A DNA stretch of 64,000 nt from Sinisalibacter lacisalsi (GCF_014640115.1 NZ_BMGI01000003.1:1-64000); one strand, 5' to 3'; counted from the first letter of the stretch, positions 37,545 through 47,664 are shown. The notes: generated from the sequence alone by a model not told the origin. Numbers and translations are program-made.

Positions 37545-38128
37545 CGGGGCACGGACAGGAACACGAGCGTGAAGGCCAGCGCCTGCAAAAGGTGGTAAAG
37601 CGCGTTGTGCCCCAGACCGAACCGGGCGAGCCCCACCCGCCTCGCCTGCAACCCGGCAGCGACGAGCGCCAGAACGAAGCCCGCCAGCGCCAGCCGGTGC
37701 CCCGCCCCCGGCTGCATCGCATGGCCGGCGATCAGCACCAGCACCGGCGGCAGGCTGAAGGCCGAGGTGAGCAGGAAACTGCGCGTGCCGAGCAGGACAA
37801 CCGCGGCGAAGACGGCGAATTGCCCCCAGGCCAGAGCCGCGAAGAGGCCGCCGGGCTGGTCGAGCACGCGGCCCGCGATCAGCCAGAGCGCCGTGTTGGC
37901 AAGCCCGATCGCCAGCATCACCGCGAGCCAGAGCGCGCCGCCCGCGCCCTGCTGCCGCCCGGCGAACCACCCGTGCCAGAGCGCCCCGAACAGCGCCGCC
38001 GCCCCCAGCGCGGCGAAGAGGCCCGCGTAGAGCAGCGCCGCACCGCTCGCCTGGAGCAGGGTTGCCGCGAAGGCGGCGCAGAGCGCGGCGAGGGCGAAAT
38101 CGGTCAAGGTGGTGTCGCGCTCGGTCAT
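37541..38128 (-). CDS. Polytopic membrane protein, hypothetical
   Basis: A 195-residue integral membrane protein with about six helices and few charged residues. The conserved-looking end RFGLGHNALYHLLQALAF carries His residues that could bind a cofactor. No family name comes to mind with confidence. It may be co-transcribed with purD and the DUF-like gene above it (5-bp gap). Confidence 0.65.
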   Translation of the reverse strand: MTERDTTLTDFALAALCAAFAATLLQASGAALLYAGLFAALGAAALFGALWHGWFAGRQQGAGGALWLAVMLAIGLANTALWLIAGRVLDQPGGLFAALAWGQFAVFAAVVLLGTRSFLLTSAFSLPPVLVLIAGHAMQPGAGHRLALAGFVLALVAAGLQARRVGLARFGLGHNALYHLLQALAFTLVFLSVPR

Positions 38129-38133
38129 TCCGC

Positions 38134-38736
38134 TCAGGCTCCGGGCGGCGGGGCCGCGAGCTTCGCGATCAGCCCGTCGATCACCCGGGCCACCGCCTGC
38201 GGCCGGCCCACGGGCAGCTTGCGCCACGGGCTGTTGGCGAAGGCAAGGAGCGCGCCGACCGTCGCCAGAAGCGCCATCGGTACGGCCGCCGCGATCAGCC
38301 TGTCGGTGGAGACACCGCTCGCCAGCGCCGCCGCGAAGATACCGCCGCCGATGACGATCGCGGCGATCCCGATGCCGAACATCGCCAGCCGCGGCCCACC
38401 CGCGGCCCCCAGCGCCACGTCGAGATCGGGGCGCAGCCCGGCCAGGGCGTCGAGCGTGTCGCGGGCGAGTTCGAGGAAGGCGCGCGCGTCGGGATCGGCC
38501 GTCCAGCCGGCGGCGGCGCCGCTGTAGCTGAGGCTGCGCCGCGTCTCGCCCACCCAGAGGTCGAGCCGCACGAAGCGCGTGCCCTTCATCACCTGCGTCG
38601 CGAAGGCGGCGGCGGTGACTTCGTTCAGCGTGATGTCCCAGCCGCCCGTCTCGCGCAGCTGTTCGGCCTCGAGTTCGTAGCGGATGGGGGCGCGCAGGGC
38701 CGCCGGTTTGAAGGCATATGCGCGCGGTGCCGTCAC
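38134..38736 (-). CDS. Hypothetical protein with two membrane helices
   Basis: A 200-residue protein with a soluble N-terminal domain and two hydrophobic helices near residues 105-125 and 130-150. It starts with GTG overlapping the purD stop (GTGA), which fixes the start and shows coupling to purD. Function unknown. Confidence 0.7.
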   Translation of the reverse strand: MTAPRAYAFKPAALRAPIRYELEAEQLRETGGWDITLNEVTAAAFATQVMKGTRFVRLDLWVGETRRSLSYSGAAAGWTADPDARAFLELARDTLDALAGLRPDLDVALGAAGGPRLAMFGIGIAAIVIGGGIFAAALASGVSTDRLIAAAVPMALLATVGALLAFANSPWRKLPVGRPQAVARVIDGLIAKLAAPPPGA

Positions 38737-39998
38737 CCCAGCGCCCGCCAGCCGATATCCCGGCGGCAGAAGCCCTCGGGCCAGTCGATCCGATCGATCA
38801 TCGCGTAGGCCTCGTCGCGCGCCTCGGCGAGGCTCGCGCCGCGCGCGGTAACGGTGAGCACGCGTCCCCCCGTCGCCGTGACCCGGCTGTCGCGCTCGGT
38901 GGTGCCTGCGTGGAAGACCATGTGGCGCGAGTCCTCGGCGAGCGCCTCCAGTCCGCGGATCTCCGATCCCTTCTCGTATGCTCCCGGGTAGCCGCGGGCC
39001 GCCATCACCACCGTCATCGCGTGGTCGTCGGCCCAGTTCACCCGCATCTTGTCCAACCGGCCTTCGGCGGTGGCGAGCATCAGGTCGAGCGCCTGCGCGC
39101 CAAGCCGCATCATCAGCACCTGGCACTCCGGGTCGCCGAAGCGGACGTTGTATTCCACCAGCCGGGGCTCGCCGTTCTCGATCATGAGGCCGGCATAGAG
39201 CACCCCCCGGTAGGGCATGCCGCGCTCGGCCATCACCCGCATCGTCGGGCGGATGATCTCCTCCATCGCCCGCGTGGCCACCGCGTCGGTCAGCACCGGC
39301 GCCGGCGAATAGGCGCCCATGCCGCCGGTGTTCGGCCCGGTGTCGCCCTCGCCAACGCGCTTGTGATCCTGCGCGGTGCCGATCGGCAAAAGGTTCTCGC
39401 CATCGCAGAGCACGAAGAAGCTCGCTTCCTCGCCGGTCATGAAGTCCTCGACCACGACCTCCGCCCCGGCCGCGCCGAAGGCGCCCGCAAACATCTCGTC
39501 GACGGCGGCGAGCGCGCTGGCCTCGTCCTGCGCCACGATCACGCCCTTGCCGGCGGCGAGCCCGTCGGCCTTGACCACGATCGGCGCCCCGCGAGACCGG
39601 ATGTAATCCCTGGCCGGCTGCGCTTCGGTGAACCGCGCCCACGCGGCCGTGGGGGCGCCGGCGGCGTCGCAGATCTCCTTGGTGAACGCCTTGGACGCCT
39701 CCAGCTGTGCCGCCGCGGCGCTGGGGCCGAAAACCAGCATATCCGCCTCCGTCAGCCGGTCGGTCACCCCTGCCGCCAGCGGTGTTTCCGGCCCGATGAT
39801 GACGAAATCGATCGCATTCTCGGCGCAGAACTCCGCCACCGCGCCGCCGTCTTCGATATCGAGCCGGGCGCACTCGGCGATCTCTGCGATGCCGGCGTTG
39901 CCGGGGGCGACGATCAGCCGGTCGCATTTCGGGTTCTGTTTCACCGCCCAGGCGATGCTGTGTTCGCGCCCGCCGGAGCCGAGGATAAGAATGTTCAT
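38733..39998 (-). CDS. purD: Phosphoribosylamine-glycine ligase
   Basis: A 421-residue ATP-grasp enzyme making GAR in purine synthesis. MNILILGSGGREHSIAWA is the family N-terminus. The ATP-grasp core is recognisable in PIVVKADGLAAGKGV and DHKRVGEGDTGPNTGGMGA, with metal ligands in the VEYNVRFGDPECQ segment. It starts a minus-strand unit with two membrane-protein genes. Confidence 0.97.
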   Translation of the reverse strand: MNILILGSGGREHSIAWAVKQNPKCDRLIVAPGNAGIAEIAECARLDIEDGGAVAEFCAENAIDFVIIGPETPLAAGVTDRLTEADMLVFGPSAAAAQLEASKAFTKEICDAAGAPTAAWARFTEAQPARDYIRSRGAPIVVKADGLAAGKGVIVAQDEASALAAVDEMFAGAFGAAGAEVVVEDFMTGEEASFFVLCDGENLLPIGTAQDHKRVGEGDTGPNTGGMGAYSPAPVLTDAVATRAMEEIIRPTMRVMAERGMPYRGVLYAGLMIENGEPRLVEYNVRFGDPECQVLMMRLGAQALDLMLATAEGRLDKMRVNWADDHAMTVVMAARGYPGAYEKGSEIRGLEALAEDSRHMVFHAGTTERDSRVTATGGRVLTVTARGASLAEARDEAYAMIDRIDWPEGFCRRDIGWRALG

Positions 39999-40073
39999 TG
40001 CCCGCCCTTTTGTCGTCGCAATTACGTGGCAGGGTCTAGGCCCATGGCCCTCTTGAGACAAGTGGCAGGAACC

Positions 40074-40733
40074 ATGTTCACCACGAAGAAATCCGCCGTC
40101 CGGCCGGATGGCATGACCGATCCCCGTTTGTGGAGTCGAATCCTCATGGCCCCGTTGCCCGCCACGCGCGACGGGCGCGAGTTCCACGGCGCGCTGGCCC
40201 AGGCCAATGATCTGCCGCTTGCCGATGCGCGCGAGATCGAGGTCGAATATCGCCGCTTCCTCTACCTCGCGGCGATCTCCGACGCGCCACGCGTGGTTCC
40301 CGCCCAGATCCGCCAGGCCTGGCAGATGCACGCCCGCAACCCCGACTACGTGCACTTCTGCACCAGCGTGCTGGGCAAGCCCCTGCCGCTTGACGATACC
40401 ACCCGCATGCTCGGCGCGTCCCGGGCCTATCACCAGACCCGCGCCGCCTATATGCGCGAATTCGGCCATCGCCCGCCTGCGCTGTACTGGCCCGACGGGG
40501 TCGCGCCCCGGGTGCCGCGATGGCTGGTGGCTCATGCCGCGATTCTCGGTCTCTCCGGTGCATTCGCCTACGGGCGGGGTGAGCCGCTGTTCCTCGCGGC
40601 CGGCGTCGGCCTCGCGCTGGTGCTTTACGGGGCCGATCTCTACACCGCCCACCTCGGCCGCAAGCGGCGCGCTTTCGGCGACCGGATGAGCGACGATCTG
40701 AGCCATTTTCTCAACCGGACGCCCGGGCAATAG
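40074..40733 (+). CDS. Hypothetical membrane-anchored protein
   Basis: A 219-residue protein. The N-terminal 140 residues are soluble and include a W-x2-H-x3-P-x-Y-x2-FC pattern (AWQMHARNPDYVHFC), seen from memory in glycine-rich-domain-like and TIGR04222-type proteins. One or two hydrophobic helices follow near 160-195. AGGA precedes the ATG at 40074. It is divergent from purD and upstream of xseA. Family assignment is tentative. Confidence 0.6.
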   Translation: MFTTKKSAVRPDGMTDPRLWSRILMAPLPATRDGREFHGALAQANDLPLADAREIEVEYRRFLYLAAISDAPRVVPAQIRQAWQMHARNPDYVHFCTSVLGKPLPLDDTTRMLGASRAYHQTRAAYMREFGHRPPALYWPDGVAPRVPRWLVAHAAILGLSGAFAYGRGEPLFLAAGVGLALVLYGADLYTAHLGRKRRAFGDRMSDDLSHFLNRTPGQ

Positions 40734-40781
40734 ACGGATCGGCTCTGGCCCCGCGTCGTGCCCGGGGCTAATCTGGGCGCC

Positions 40782-42335
40782 ATGGACCTGATCGACGATC
40801 CCTCCCAGGCCGGCAACGCGCCGGAATTCACCGTCTCGGAGATTTCCGGCGCGGTCAAACGCATGATCGAGGGCGAGTTCGCCCATGTCCGCGTCCGCGC
40901 CGAGGTGGGCCGGGTCTCGCGGCCGCGCTCCGGCCATGTCTACCTCGATCTCAAGGATGATCGCGCGGTGCTCTCGGGCGTGATCTGGAAGGGCGTCGCC
41001 GGGCGCCTCGCGACCCAGCCCGAGGAGGGCATGGAAGTGGTCGCCACCGGGCGGCTCACCACCTTTCCGGGCCAGTCCAAATACCAGATCGTGATCGAGG
41101 AGATCGCTCCCGCGGGCGTCGGCGCGCTGATGGCGATGCTGGAAAAACGCAAGGCCCAGCTCGCCGCCGAGGGGCTGTTCGCGCCCGAACGCAAGACGCC
41201 CATCCCCTACCTGCCGGAGGTGATCGGCGTGATCACCTCGCCCTCTGGCGCGGTAATCCGCGATATCCTGCACCGCTTGCGCGACCGCTTCCCGCGCCGC
41301 GTGCTGATCTGGCCGGTGGCGGTGCAAGGCGCGGCTTGCGCGCCGGAGGTGGCGCGCGCGATCGAGGGCTTCAACGCGCTCGCGCCGGGCGGCGCGCTGC
41401 CCCGGCCCGACCTGATCATCGTCGCGCGCGGCGGCGGCTCGATCGAGGATCTGTGGGGCTTCAACGAGGAAATCGTGGTGCGCGCCGCTGCCGCCTCAGG
41501 GATTCCGCTGATCTCGGCGGTGGGGCACGAGACCGATACCACCTTGATTGATTACGCCGCCGACCGGCGCGCGCCCACGCCCACGGCGGCGGCGGAAATG
41601 GCGGTGCCGGTGCGCCGTGACCTCCTGGCCTGGACCGCCGAGCAGGAGGCGCGCCTCACCGCCGCGCTGACCCAGGCGCTTGCCCGCCGCGGCCAGCGGC
41701 TGTCTGATCTCTCGCGCCTTCTGCCGCGCCCCGAGACGCTGCTCGATGGCCCCCGCCAACGCCTCGACCGCGCCGCCGACCGGCTTCCCGCCGCGCTCAC
41801 CATGCGTGCCAACCTCGGCCACGTCCGCCTGACTCGGGCCGGGGCCGGGCTTCGGCCCAGCCTGCTCAGCACCCGGATCGACCATCGCCGCGCCCGGCTC
41901 GAAAACGCCGCCGGCCGCCTCGCCCCGGCCCTGGCGCGGGCCGCCCGGTTGAAGGCGCGGGAGCTGGAAGAGCGTGCCCGCCGGCTCGATCCCGAGCGTA
42001 TCCGCGAAGCCCGCGCCCGGCGCGGCCGCGATCTCGACGCGCTCAGCACCCGCTTTGCCCGCGCCGCGGCGGCGCAGGCCCAGGCCTGGCGCGCCCGGCT
42101 CGAAAGCCTCGACCGCACCCGCCAGACGTTGGGCTACACCGAAACCCTCAAGCGCGGCTACGCCGTGGTGCGCGGCGACGGCGCGGTGGTGACCAGCCGC
42201 AAGGCCGCCAAATCGGCCGCCAGCCTTGAAATCGAGTTCGCCGATGGCCGCTTCACCCCGGCCGAGGCCGGGGTGAAGCCGGCGGCGAAGAAGACCCCGC
42301 CCAAACCGCCGCCCGAGCAGGGTTCGTTGTTCTGA
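40782..42335 (+). CDS. xseA: Exodeoxyribonuclease VII large subunit
   Basis: A 517-residue nuclease subunit. The N-terminal OB fold (EFTVSEISGAVKRMIEGEF, RPRSGHVYLDLKD) is followed by the catalytic domain with IGVITSPSGAVIRDI, ARGGGSIEDLWGFN and SAVGHETDTT. The long Arg/Ala-rich coiled-coil stalk is present. The start at 40782 gives normal length. The small subunit XseB is not in the window. Confidence 0.96.
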   Translation: MDLIDDPSQAGNAPEFTVSEISGAVKRMIEGEFAHVRVRAEVGRVSRPRSGHVYLDLKDDRAVLSGVIWKGVAGRLATQPEEGMEVVATGRLTTFPGQSKYQIVIEEIAPAGVGALMAMLEKRKAQLAAEGLFAPERKTPIPYLPEVIGVITSPSGAVIRDILHRLRDRFPRRVLIWPVAVQGAACAPEVARAIEGFNALAPGGALPRPDLIIVARGGGSIEDLWGFNEEIVVRAAAASGIPLISAVGHETDTTLIDYAADRRAPTPTAAAEMAVPVRRDLLAWTAEQEARLTAALTQALARRGQRLSDLSRLLPRPETLLDGPRQRLDRAADRLPAALTMRANLGHVRLTRAGAGLRPSLLSTRIDHRRARLENAAGRLAPALARAARLKARELEERARRLDPERIREARARRGRDLDALSTRFARAAAAQAQAWRARLESLDRTRQTLGYTETLKRGYAVVRGDGAVVTSRKAAKSAASLEIEFADGRFTPAEAGVKPAAKKTPPKPPPEQGSLF

Positions 42336-42410
42336 TCTCTTGCTGGGGCCGTCAACATCTACACGGTGTCACGCCGATGCGCGCCTCCGCCGCCGCCCGG
42401 CCGGATCACC

Positions 42411-42812
42411 TCAAACGCCGACTTCCGGCCCAAGGCACATGAGCGGTTCCACCGCCTCGCCGGTTTCATACAGCGCCTGCCCCTCGTCACCGTCGAGGTA
42501 GGCGACGAGGCCGTCCGGGGTCTCGAAAAAGGTCCAACACACCGGCGCGGTACCGTCCTCGTAGGCGAAGCAGATGAAGGGTGCCTCCTCGTACCATTCC
42601 CCCGCAAGGCAACGGCCGTCGAGAAACGACCAGCGCACACGGCGGCCGGGCAGGTAGTCTTCGCCGCCGTAAACCTCCCCGCCGATGCCGTAGAGCAGCG
42701 TCTTGCCGGTGGTATAGGCTTCGAATTCGGGCCCGGTCATCGGGTCCTGGGCCATCGCGGGCAGGGCGGCGAGGCCAAGGGAGAAGGCGAGCGCGAGACA
42801 GGTCCGGATCAT
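42411..42812 (-). CDS. Secreted hypothetical protein
   Basis: A 133-residue exported protein (signal LALAFSLGLAALPAMAQ). The mature part has four Cys (GRCLAGEW, FICFAYEDG, PVCWTFF, LMCLGPE) that could form disulfides, and it has many aromatic residues. The ATG overlaps the alkB stop by 4 bp, so it is likely co-translated. Function unknown. Confidence 0.72.
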   Translation of the reverse strand: MIRTCLALAFSLGLAALPAMAQDPMTGPEFEAYTTGKTLLYGIGGEVYGGEDYLPGRRVRWSFLDGRCLAGEWYEEAPFICFAYEDGTAPVCWTFFETPDGLVAYLDGDEGQALYETGEAVEPLMCLGPEVGV

Positions 42813-43852
42813 GCCGCCGCTCCCCCGGTCTTCTGCCACTTCGCCAGCGCCCGCCCCATCACCCGCCGCCAGGCGCGGGGAAACAGCGCCAGCGCGGCCA
42901 TCGCCGGCAGCGAGGAGGGCAGCATCGGCGCTTGCGCCGCCGGGTGAAGCTGCAGTTGCGGGTAGGGCCGGGCAGGGTGGGCGTGATGGTCGGAATGGCG
43001 CGGGGCATTCAGCATCAGGTGCGAGGTAAACCAGTGCCGGCTGTTCCAGCTGTGCGCCGGGCCGATCGGCTCCAGCTTGCCGTCTGCATCGCGTGCGCGG
43101 GTGAGGCCATAGTGCTGGACGTAGTCCGAAAGCAGAAGCTGCAGCTGGGCATAGGCCGCGAGCGCGAGATAGGCACCGAGACCGGCCCAGCCGAAGGCGA
43201 GGTAACTCAGGGCCAGAAGCGCCAGCGCGCCGCCGATGTAGATCGGGTAGGGCGTCCAGCCGCCGCGCCCGCGCCGGGCGAGATCGGCCCGCTCCTGGCG
43301 GTAGCCGGCAATGAAGCTGCCCACCCAGGCGCGCGGCGCGAAATGGTAGAAGCTCTCGCCGGGGCGGGCGGTGTTGGGGTCGTCCCCTGAAGCGGCGAAG
43401 CGGTGATGCACCTTGGTGTGGGCCGAGGTGTGATGGCCGAACAGCAGGCTGATATAGACCCACTTGCCGAGGTTGAAGAGCAGCCGGTCGCCCCGGTGGA
43501 TGAGCTCATGCGCGTTGGAGTTCGAGACCTGCCCGAAGAACAGCGCGGCGGCGACGTAGAGCCCGATCCAGTGGACGGGGTCGAGCCCGCCGCCGGCCAG
43601 CGCGGAGATCACCAGCGCGAGCAGGGCGAAATGCGCCAGCGCCAGCGTCGCCGAAAGCCCGTCGGCGGCGGGCAGTGCGGCGTCGGGGTCGGCCGGCGGG
43701 GCGATCCGGGCGATGATCTGGTCCATCGCGAAGGCGAAGAGCGTCATGTAGGCGAGCGCCGCCCAGGTCCAGGCCCCGCCGAACAGTGCCGCGAGCGCGA
43801 TCAGCCCGACCGGGGCGAGCGAGGCGACGGCGAAGGCGCGAACCGGGTGCAT
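42809..43852 (-). CDS. alkB: Alkane 1-monooxygenase AlkB-like
   Basis: A 347-residue membrane di-iron hydroxylase. The three His boxes are complete: NAHELIHR, HTSAHTKVHH and LNAPRHSDHHAHP, with the HYGL segment between. About six membrane helices. It would oxidise alkanes or related lipids terminally. No rubredoxin gene is nearby; the electron donor must lie elsewhere. Confidence 0.93.
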   Translation of the reverse strand: MHPVRAFAVASLAPVGLIALAALFGGAWTWAALAYMTLFAFAMDQIIARIAPPADPDAALPAADGLSATLALAHFALLALVISALAGGGLDPVHWIGLYVAAALFFGQVSNSNAHELIHRGDRLLFNLGKWVYISLLFGHHTSAHTKVHHRFAASGDDPNTARPGESFYHFAPRAWVGSFIAGYRQERADLARRGRGGWTPYPIYIGGALALLALSYLAFGWAGLGAYLALAAYAQLQLLLSDYVQHYGLTRARDADGKLEPIGPAHSWNSRHWFTSHLMLNAPRHSDHHAHPARPYPQLQLHPAAQAPMLPSSLPAMAALALFPRAWRRVMGRALAKWQKTGGAAA

Positions 43853-43975
43853 GAAGACCTCCTTGGAGTGCTGTCGAGTCTACCCCGCCCGCGCCGCGGC
43901 ACAAGGGGCACCGGCGTCGCGGTGGCTTGACCGGCGGCGGCGCGCGGGTGATCCTTGCGCCGAAAGGGGCAGCCG

Positions 43976-44611
43976 ATGACATTCCACCCTGCATTCTGGG
44001 CCGGGATTGCGCTTGCGATCGTCTACCTGCGCTGGTTGCCCGCGCCGATTTCATGGCCACGGTCGGTGTTGAAAACCGCGCCGCTTCTCGCCTTTGCCCT
44101 GGCCGCCGAGCGCGTCGGCGCGCCGCCGCTGTTCACCGCCGCGCTGCTTTTCTCGGCAGCGGGCGATTTCGCGCTTTCGCGCCGCGGCGACGCCGCCTTC
44201 CTTTACGGTCTTGCCGCCTTCGCGCTGGCGCATCTGCTCTACGTGCTGGTCTTCACCGCGATGTCGCAGCGTCCGCCGTGGGAAGCCTTCGCGCTCAACC
44301 CGCTGCTTGCCGCCGGGCTCGTCGCCTTCGGCCTCTCGGCGGAGCTCTGGCTCACGCCCCATGTGGGGCGGCTGGCCTGGCCGGTGCGGAGCTACGTGGC
44401 GCTGATCGTCGCCATGGGGCTTGCGGTGCTCACCCAGCCGCTCGGCCTCCTCGCACTGGGTGCGGGGCTGTTCATCGCCTCCGATACGCTGCTCGCGGTG
44501 CAGCTTTTCCGGTTGCGCGAAACCGATGCGCGCGCCGCCGCCGCGCGTTGGCTGGTCTGGGGGCTCTATGTCGCGGGCCAGGCGCTGATCCTGGCCGTGG
44601 TGGTGGGGTGA
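43976..44611 (+). CDS. YhhN-family membrane protein
   Basis: A 211-residue protein with eight or so membrane helices. The LLFSAAGDFALS and LFIASDTLLAVQ segments carry the conserved Asp residues of the YhhN/TMEM86 family, some of which are lysoplasmalogenases. Substrate here unknown. It sits between alkB and ftsY. Confidence 0.85.
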   Translation: MTFHPAFWAGIALAIVYLRWLPAPISWPRSVLKTAPLLAFALAAERVGAPPLFTAALLFSAAGDFALSRRGDAAFLYGLAAFALAHLLYVLVFTAMSQRPPWEAFALNPLLAAGLVAFGLSAELWLTPHVGRLAWPVRSYVALIVAMGLAVLTQPLGLLALGAGLFIASDTLLAVQLFRLRETDARAAAARWLVWGLYVAGQALILAVVVG

Positions 44612-44666
44612 GGCTCTTCCCTTGGCGCGCGATCCCCATTAGGTGAAGGGCAAGATCGGAGGGCCC

Positions 44667-46124
44667 ATGTCGTTTTTTAAGAAACTCAAGGACAAGCTCA
44701 CCCGCTCCTCGTCGAAACTCGAGGAAGGGCTGGAGGCGATTGTCGAGGAAGGTGGCGTGGCGGAGGAGGAAGAGGCCGAACCGCGGCCCGAACCCGCGCC
44801 CGACCCGGAGGAGACCCTGCCGCGCGAGGCCGCGCCCGAACCTGCGCCGGAGCCCGCGCCCGCGCCGGAGCCTGAGCCGGCGCCGGAACCCGAGCCGACC
44901 CCCGCGCCGGAGCCGACCCCGGTGCCGCAACCCGAACCGGCGCCCGAGCCCGAGCCCGAGCCGCTGCCGGAGCCTGAACCGGCGCCGGTGCCCGAGCCGG
45001 AACCGGAGGAAGAGCCGGTGCCCGGTCCGGCCCCGAGCGAGCCCGAGGAAGTGCCCGAACCCGCGCCCGAGGAGGCCCCCGACGAGACGCCCGGAGAGGT
45101 GCCGCCCGCTGCGCCCGAAGGCCCCGAACCGGCGCCGCAGGAGGCGCCCCAACCCACCGACCCGATGCCCGATGCCCCGCCGCCGGAACTGGGCGACGTG
45201 ATGCCCGCCAGCATCGGCGCGCCGGATGTCGAGTTCGCGCAGAAGCCCGGTTTTCTCGGCCGTCTTCTCGGCCGCAAGGAAAAGCGCAGCGTCGTCCGCC
45301 GGGTGCTCGACGACGATATGCTGGAGAGCCTCGAGGAACTGATGATCGCCTCCGACATGGGGGTCGACACGGCCGTGCGCGTTACCGCCAACATCGCCGA
45401 GGGGCGGCTGGGCCGGAAGCTCTCGGTCGACGAGATCAAGGCGCTGATGGCCGCCGAGATCGCCCGTGTCATGGAGCCGGTGGCACGGCCAATGCCGCTT
45501 TACCCCAAGAAACCGCAGGTGGTGCTCGTGGTCGGGGTCAACGGGTCGGGCAAGACCACGACCATCGGCAAGCTCGCGAGCCAGTTCAAGGCAGCGGGAA
45601 AGAGCGTTGTGATCGCCGCCGGCGATACCTTCCGCGCCGCCGCCGTCGAGCAGCTCCAGGTCTGGGGCGAGCGCGCCGGCGTGCCGGTGCTGACCGCGCC
45701 GGAAGGCTCCGACCCGGCCTCGCTCGCCTTCGACGCGATGACGAAGGCCGAGGCCGAGGGGGCTGACCTGCTGATGATCGACACCGCCGGGCGGCTGCAG
45801 AACCGGGCCGACCTGATGGAAGAGCTTGCCAAGATCGTGCGCGTGATCCGCAAGCGCGACCCGAGCGCGCCGCACAACACGCTGCTGGTGCTCGACGCGA
45901 CCACCGGCCAGAACGCGCTCTCGCAGGTCGAGACCTTCCAGCGCATGGCCGATGTCTCGGGGCTGGTGATGACCAAGCTCGACGGCACCGCCAAGGGCGG
46001 TGTTCTGGTGGCGCTGGCCGACCGGTTCGGCCTGCCGATCCACGCGATCGGCGTGGGTGAGCAGATCGACGATCTCGCGCCCTTCGATCCGGAGGATTTC
46101 GCCCGCGCCCTCACCGGGGCCTGA
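44667..46124 (+). CDS. ftsY: Signal recognition particle receptor FtsY
   Basis: A 485-residue SRP GTPase receptor. After [11 protein letters not shown] comes an acidic Pro/Glu-Pro linker at about residues 38-165, mostly P-E-P-x repeats. The NG domain follows: [11 protein letters not shown] (G1), [25 protein letters not shown] and GVGEQIDDL. The N-terminal A-domain acidity is normal, but such regular P/E repetition is unusual. Probably in an operon with the next genes. Confidence 0.96.
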   Translation: MSFFKKLKDKLTRSSSKLEEGLEAIVEEGGVAEEEEAEPRPEPAPDPEETLPREAAPEPAPEPAPAPEPEPAPEPEPTPAPEPTPVPQPEPAPEPEPEPLPEPEPAPVPEPEPEEEPVPGPAPSEPEEVPEPAPEEAPDETPGEVPPAAPEGPEPAPQEAPQPTDPMPDAPPPELGDVMPASIGAPDVEFAQKPGFLGRLLGRKEKRSVVRRVLDDDMLESLEELMIASDMGVDTAVRVTANIAEGRLGRKLSVDEIKALMAAEIARVMEPVARPMPLYPKKPQVVLVVGVNGSGKTTTIGKLASQFKAAGKSVVIAAGDTFRAAAVEQLQVWGERAGVPVLTAPEGSDPASLAFDAMTKAEAEGADLLMIDTAGRLQNRADLMEELAKIVRVIRKRDPSAPHNTLLVLDATTGQNALSQVETFQRMADVSGLVMTKLDGTAKGGVLVALADRFGLPIHAIGVGEQIDDLAPFDPEDFARALTGA

Positions 46125-46210
46125 TAGCGCCATATGCGCGCTGTTAACCGGCGTGTGGCAAATACGACGCGAAAGCCGGGCAGGCGCGGAAGGCGCGCGC
46201 GGCGAGGATA

Positions 46211-46756
46211 GTGGAGCAGATGATCGAGGCAGGCCGCGACAGGCATCTCATGCTCAAGGGCACGCGCACCGCGATGTCCTTCGTTGCCGAAGCGCGGCGG
46301 CTGGCGATCTCGCATCCCTACCCGGAGGCGGGGCAGGCGGGCTATTCGTCGATGGCCGACGTGCTGGCGCGGGCGGTGCTGTTTTCCGATTGGGAAGTCG
46401 TGGGCGCAGGCGCGCTGGTGCGTGCGGGCTCGATCACCCGGATCGTCGAGGTCGGGCTGCTGCCAGGGTTCCAGTCGGACGAGCTCCTGCGCCGGATCAC
46501 CTGGCGGCTGATCGCCGACGCGAGCCACGAACTGACCGAGACCGGGGTGATCGAGGATGGGTATCGCGAGCCGATGGAGATCGCCGGTTTCGTTGCCCGC
46601 CGCCGCTCCAATCGTGCCGAGGACAAGGCGATGCGGCCGCAGCCGATCGGGCGGATCACGATCCCGCCGCCGCCGGGCCGGCGCCGGCGGCCGAGAGCGG
46701 TGCCCGCGGGCCCGCGTGACGGCATCCCGCGCGCGCCGAAAGGGTTCCATTTTTGA
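46211..46756 (+). CDS. Hypothetical protein, basic C-terminus
   Basis: A 181-residue protein. I do not recognise a family; the middle (ITRIVEVGLLPGFQSDELLRR) is compact and globular. The C-terminal 40 residues are Arg/Pro-rich and probably disordered. Either the GTG at 46211 or the ATG at 46220 may be the start. It overlaps the EamA gene by 4 bp. Confidence 0.55.
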   Translation: MEQMIEAGRDRHLMLKGTRTAMSFVAEARRLAISHPYPEAGQAGYSSMADVLARAVLFSDWEVVGAGALVRAGSITRIVEVGLLPGFQSDELLRRITWRLIADASHELTETGVIEDGYREPMEIAGFVARRRSNRAEDKAMRPQPIGRITIPPPPGRRRRPRAVPAGPRDGIPRAPKGFHF

Positions 46757-47664
46757 GCGGTGCGGCCGACTGGATCACCGCGATCGAGGGCACGCCGGCG
46801 GGGCATGATGCGGCGCTGGTGCTGGCCCTGATGGCGGCGCTGCTGCACGCGCTGTTCGGTGCCTTGCAGAAGGGGCGGCACGACCCATGGCTCTCGCGCG
46901 GTGCGATCGACGCGGCCTACGGGCTGATCGCGGCGCCGGTGGCGCTGTTCGTCGTGCCCTGGCCCGATCCCTCTCTGATCCCGTTCTTCGCCCTGGTCTG
47001 GCTGGTGCACACCACCTACAAGCTGGCGCAGGGCTACACCTACAGCCTCGGGTCCTACACGGTGGTCTACCCGGTGGTGCGGGGCACCGGGCCCCTGTTT
47101 GCCGTAATCGGCGCGGGGCTGGTGTTCGGCGAAAGGTTCACGCCGGTGCAATGGCTCGGCGTCGCGACGCTGCTCGCGGGCATCTACGGCCTCGCGATCT
47201 ACAACCTGCGGCACTGGCAGATCGGCCGCGACAGGCTCAGGCCCGCGCTCGCCATGGCGGTGCTCACCGGCGGTTTCGTGGCGCTCTACACCACCGTCGA
47301 CGCCTGGGGCATCCGCGCCACGCCCGATCCCTTCACCTTCCTCGCCTGGTTCTTCATGATCGACGGGCTCGTCTTCCCGGTGCTCGCGGCGATCCGCTGG
47401 CGGCGGATGGCGGCGCCGCCGGCGCTCGCGCCGCTGGCGCTGCGAGGGATCATCGGGGCCTTCGTCGCCTTCTTTTCCTTCGGCGCGATCATGCTGGCGA
47501 CGCGACTCGACCAGGTCGGCCAGGCGGCGGTGCTGCGCGAGACCTCGACCGTCTTCGCCGCGCTCATCGGCTGGCTGGTTCTGGGCGAACGGGTGGGCCC
47601 GCGCCGCATCGCGCTGATGGCTTTGATCGCGCTGGGAGCTGTGATAGTGGAAGCCGGAGGCTAG
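46753..47664 (+). CDS. EamA-family (DMT) transporter
   Basis: A 303-residue transporter with ten membrane helices in two repeats, each ending in a GERFTPVQWLGV- or GERVGPRRIALM-like EamA signature. The TTG start overlaps the upstream stop (TTGA). Substrate unknown. Confidence 0.85.
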   Translation: MSGAADWITAIEGTPAGHDAALVLALMAALLHALFGALQKGRHDPWLSRGAIDAAYGLIAAPVALFVVPWPDPSLIPFFALVWLVHTTYKLAQGYTYSLGSYTVVYPVVRGTGPLFAVIGAGLVFGERFTPVQWLGVATLLAGIYGLAIYNLRHWQIGRDRLRPALAMAVLTGGFVALYTTVDAWGIRATPDPFTFLAWFFMIDGLVFPVLAAIRWRRMAAPPALAPLALRGIIGAFVAFFSFGAIMLATRLDQVGQAAVLRETSTVFAALIGWLVLGERVGPRRIALMALIALGAVIVEAGG

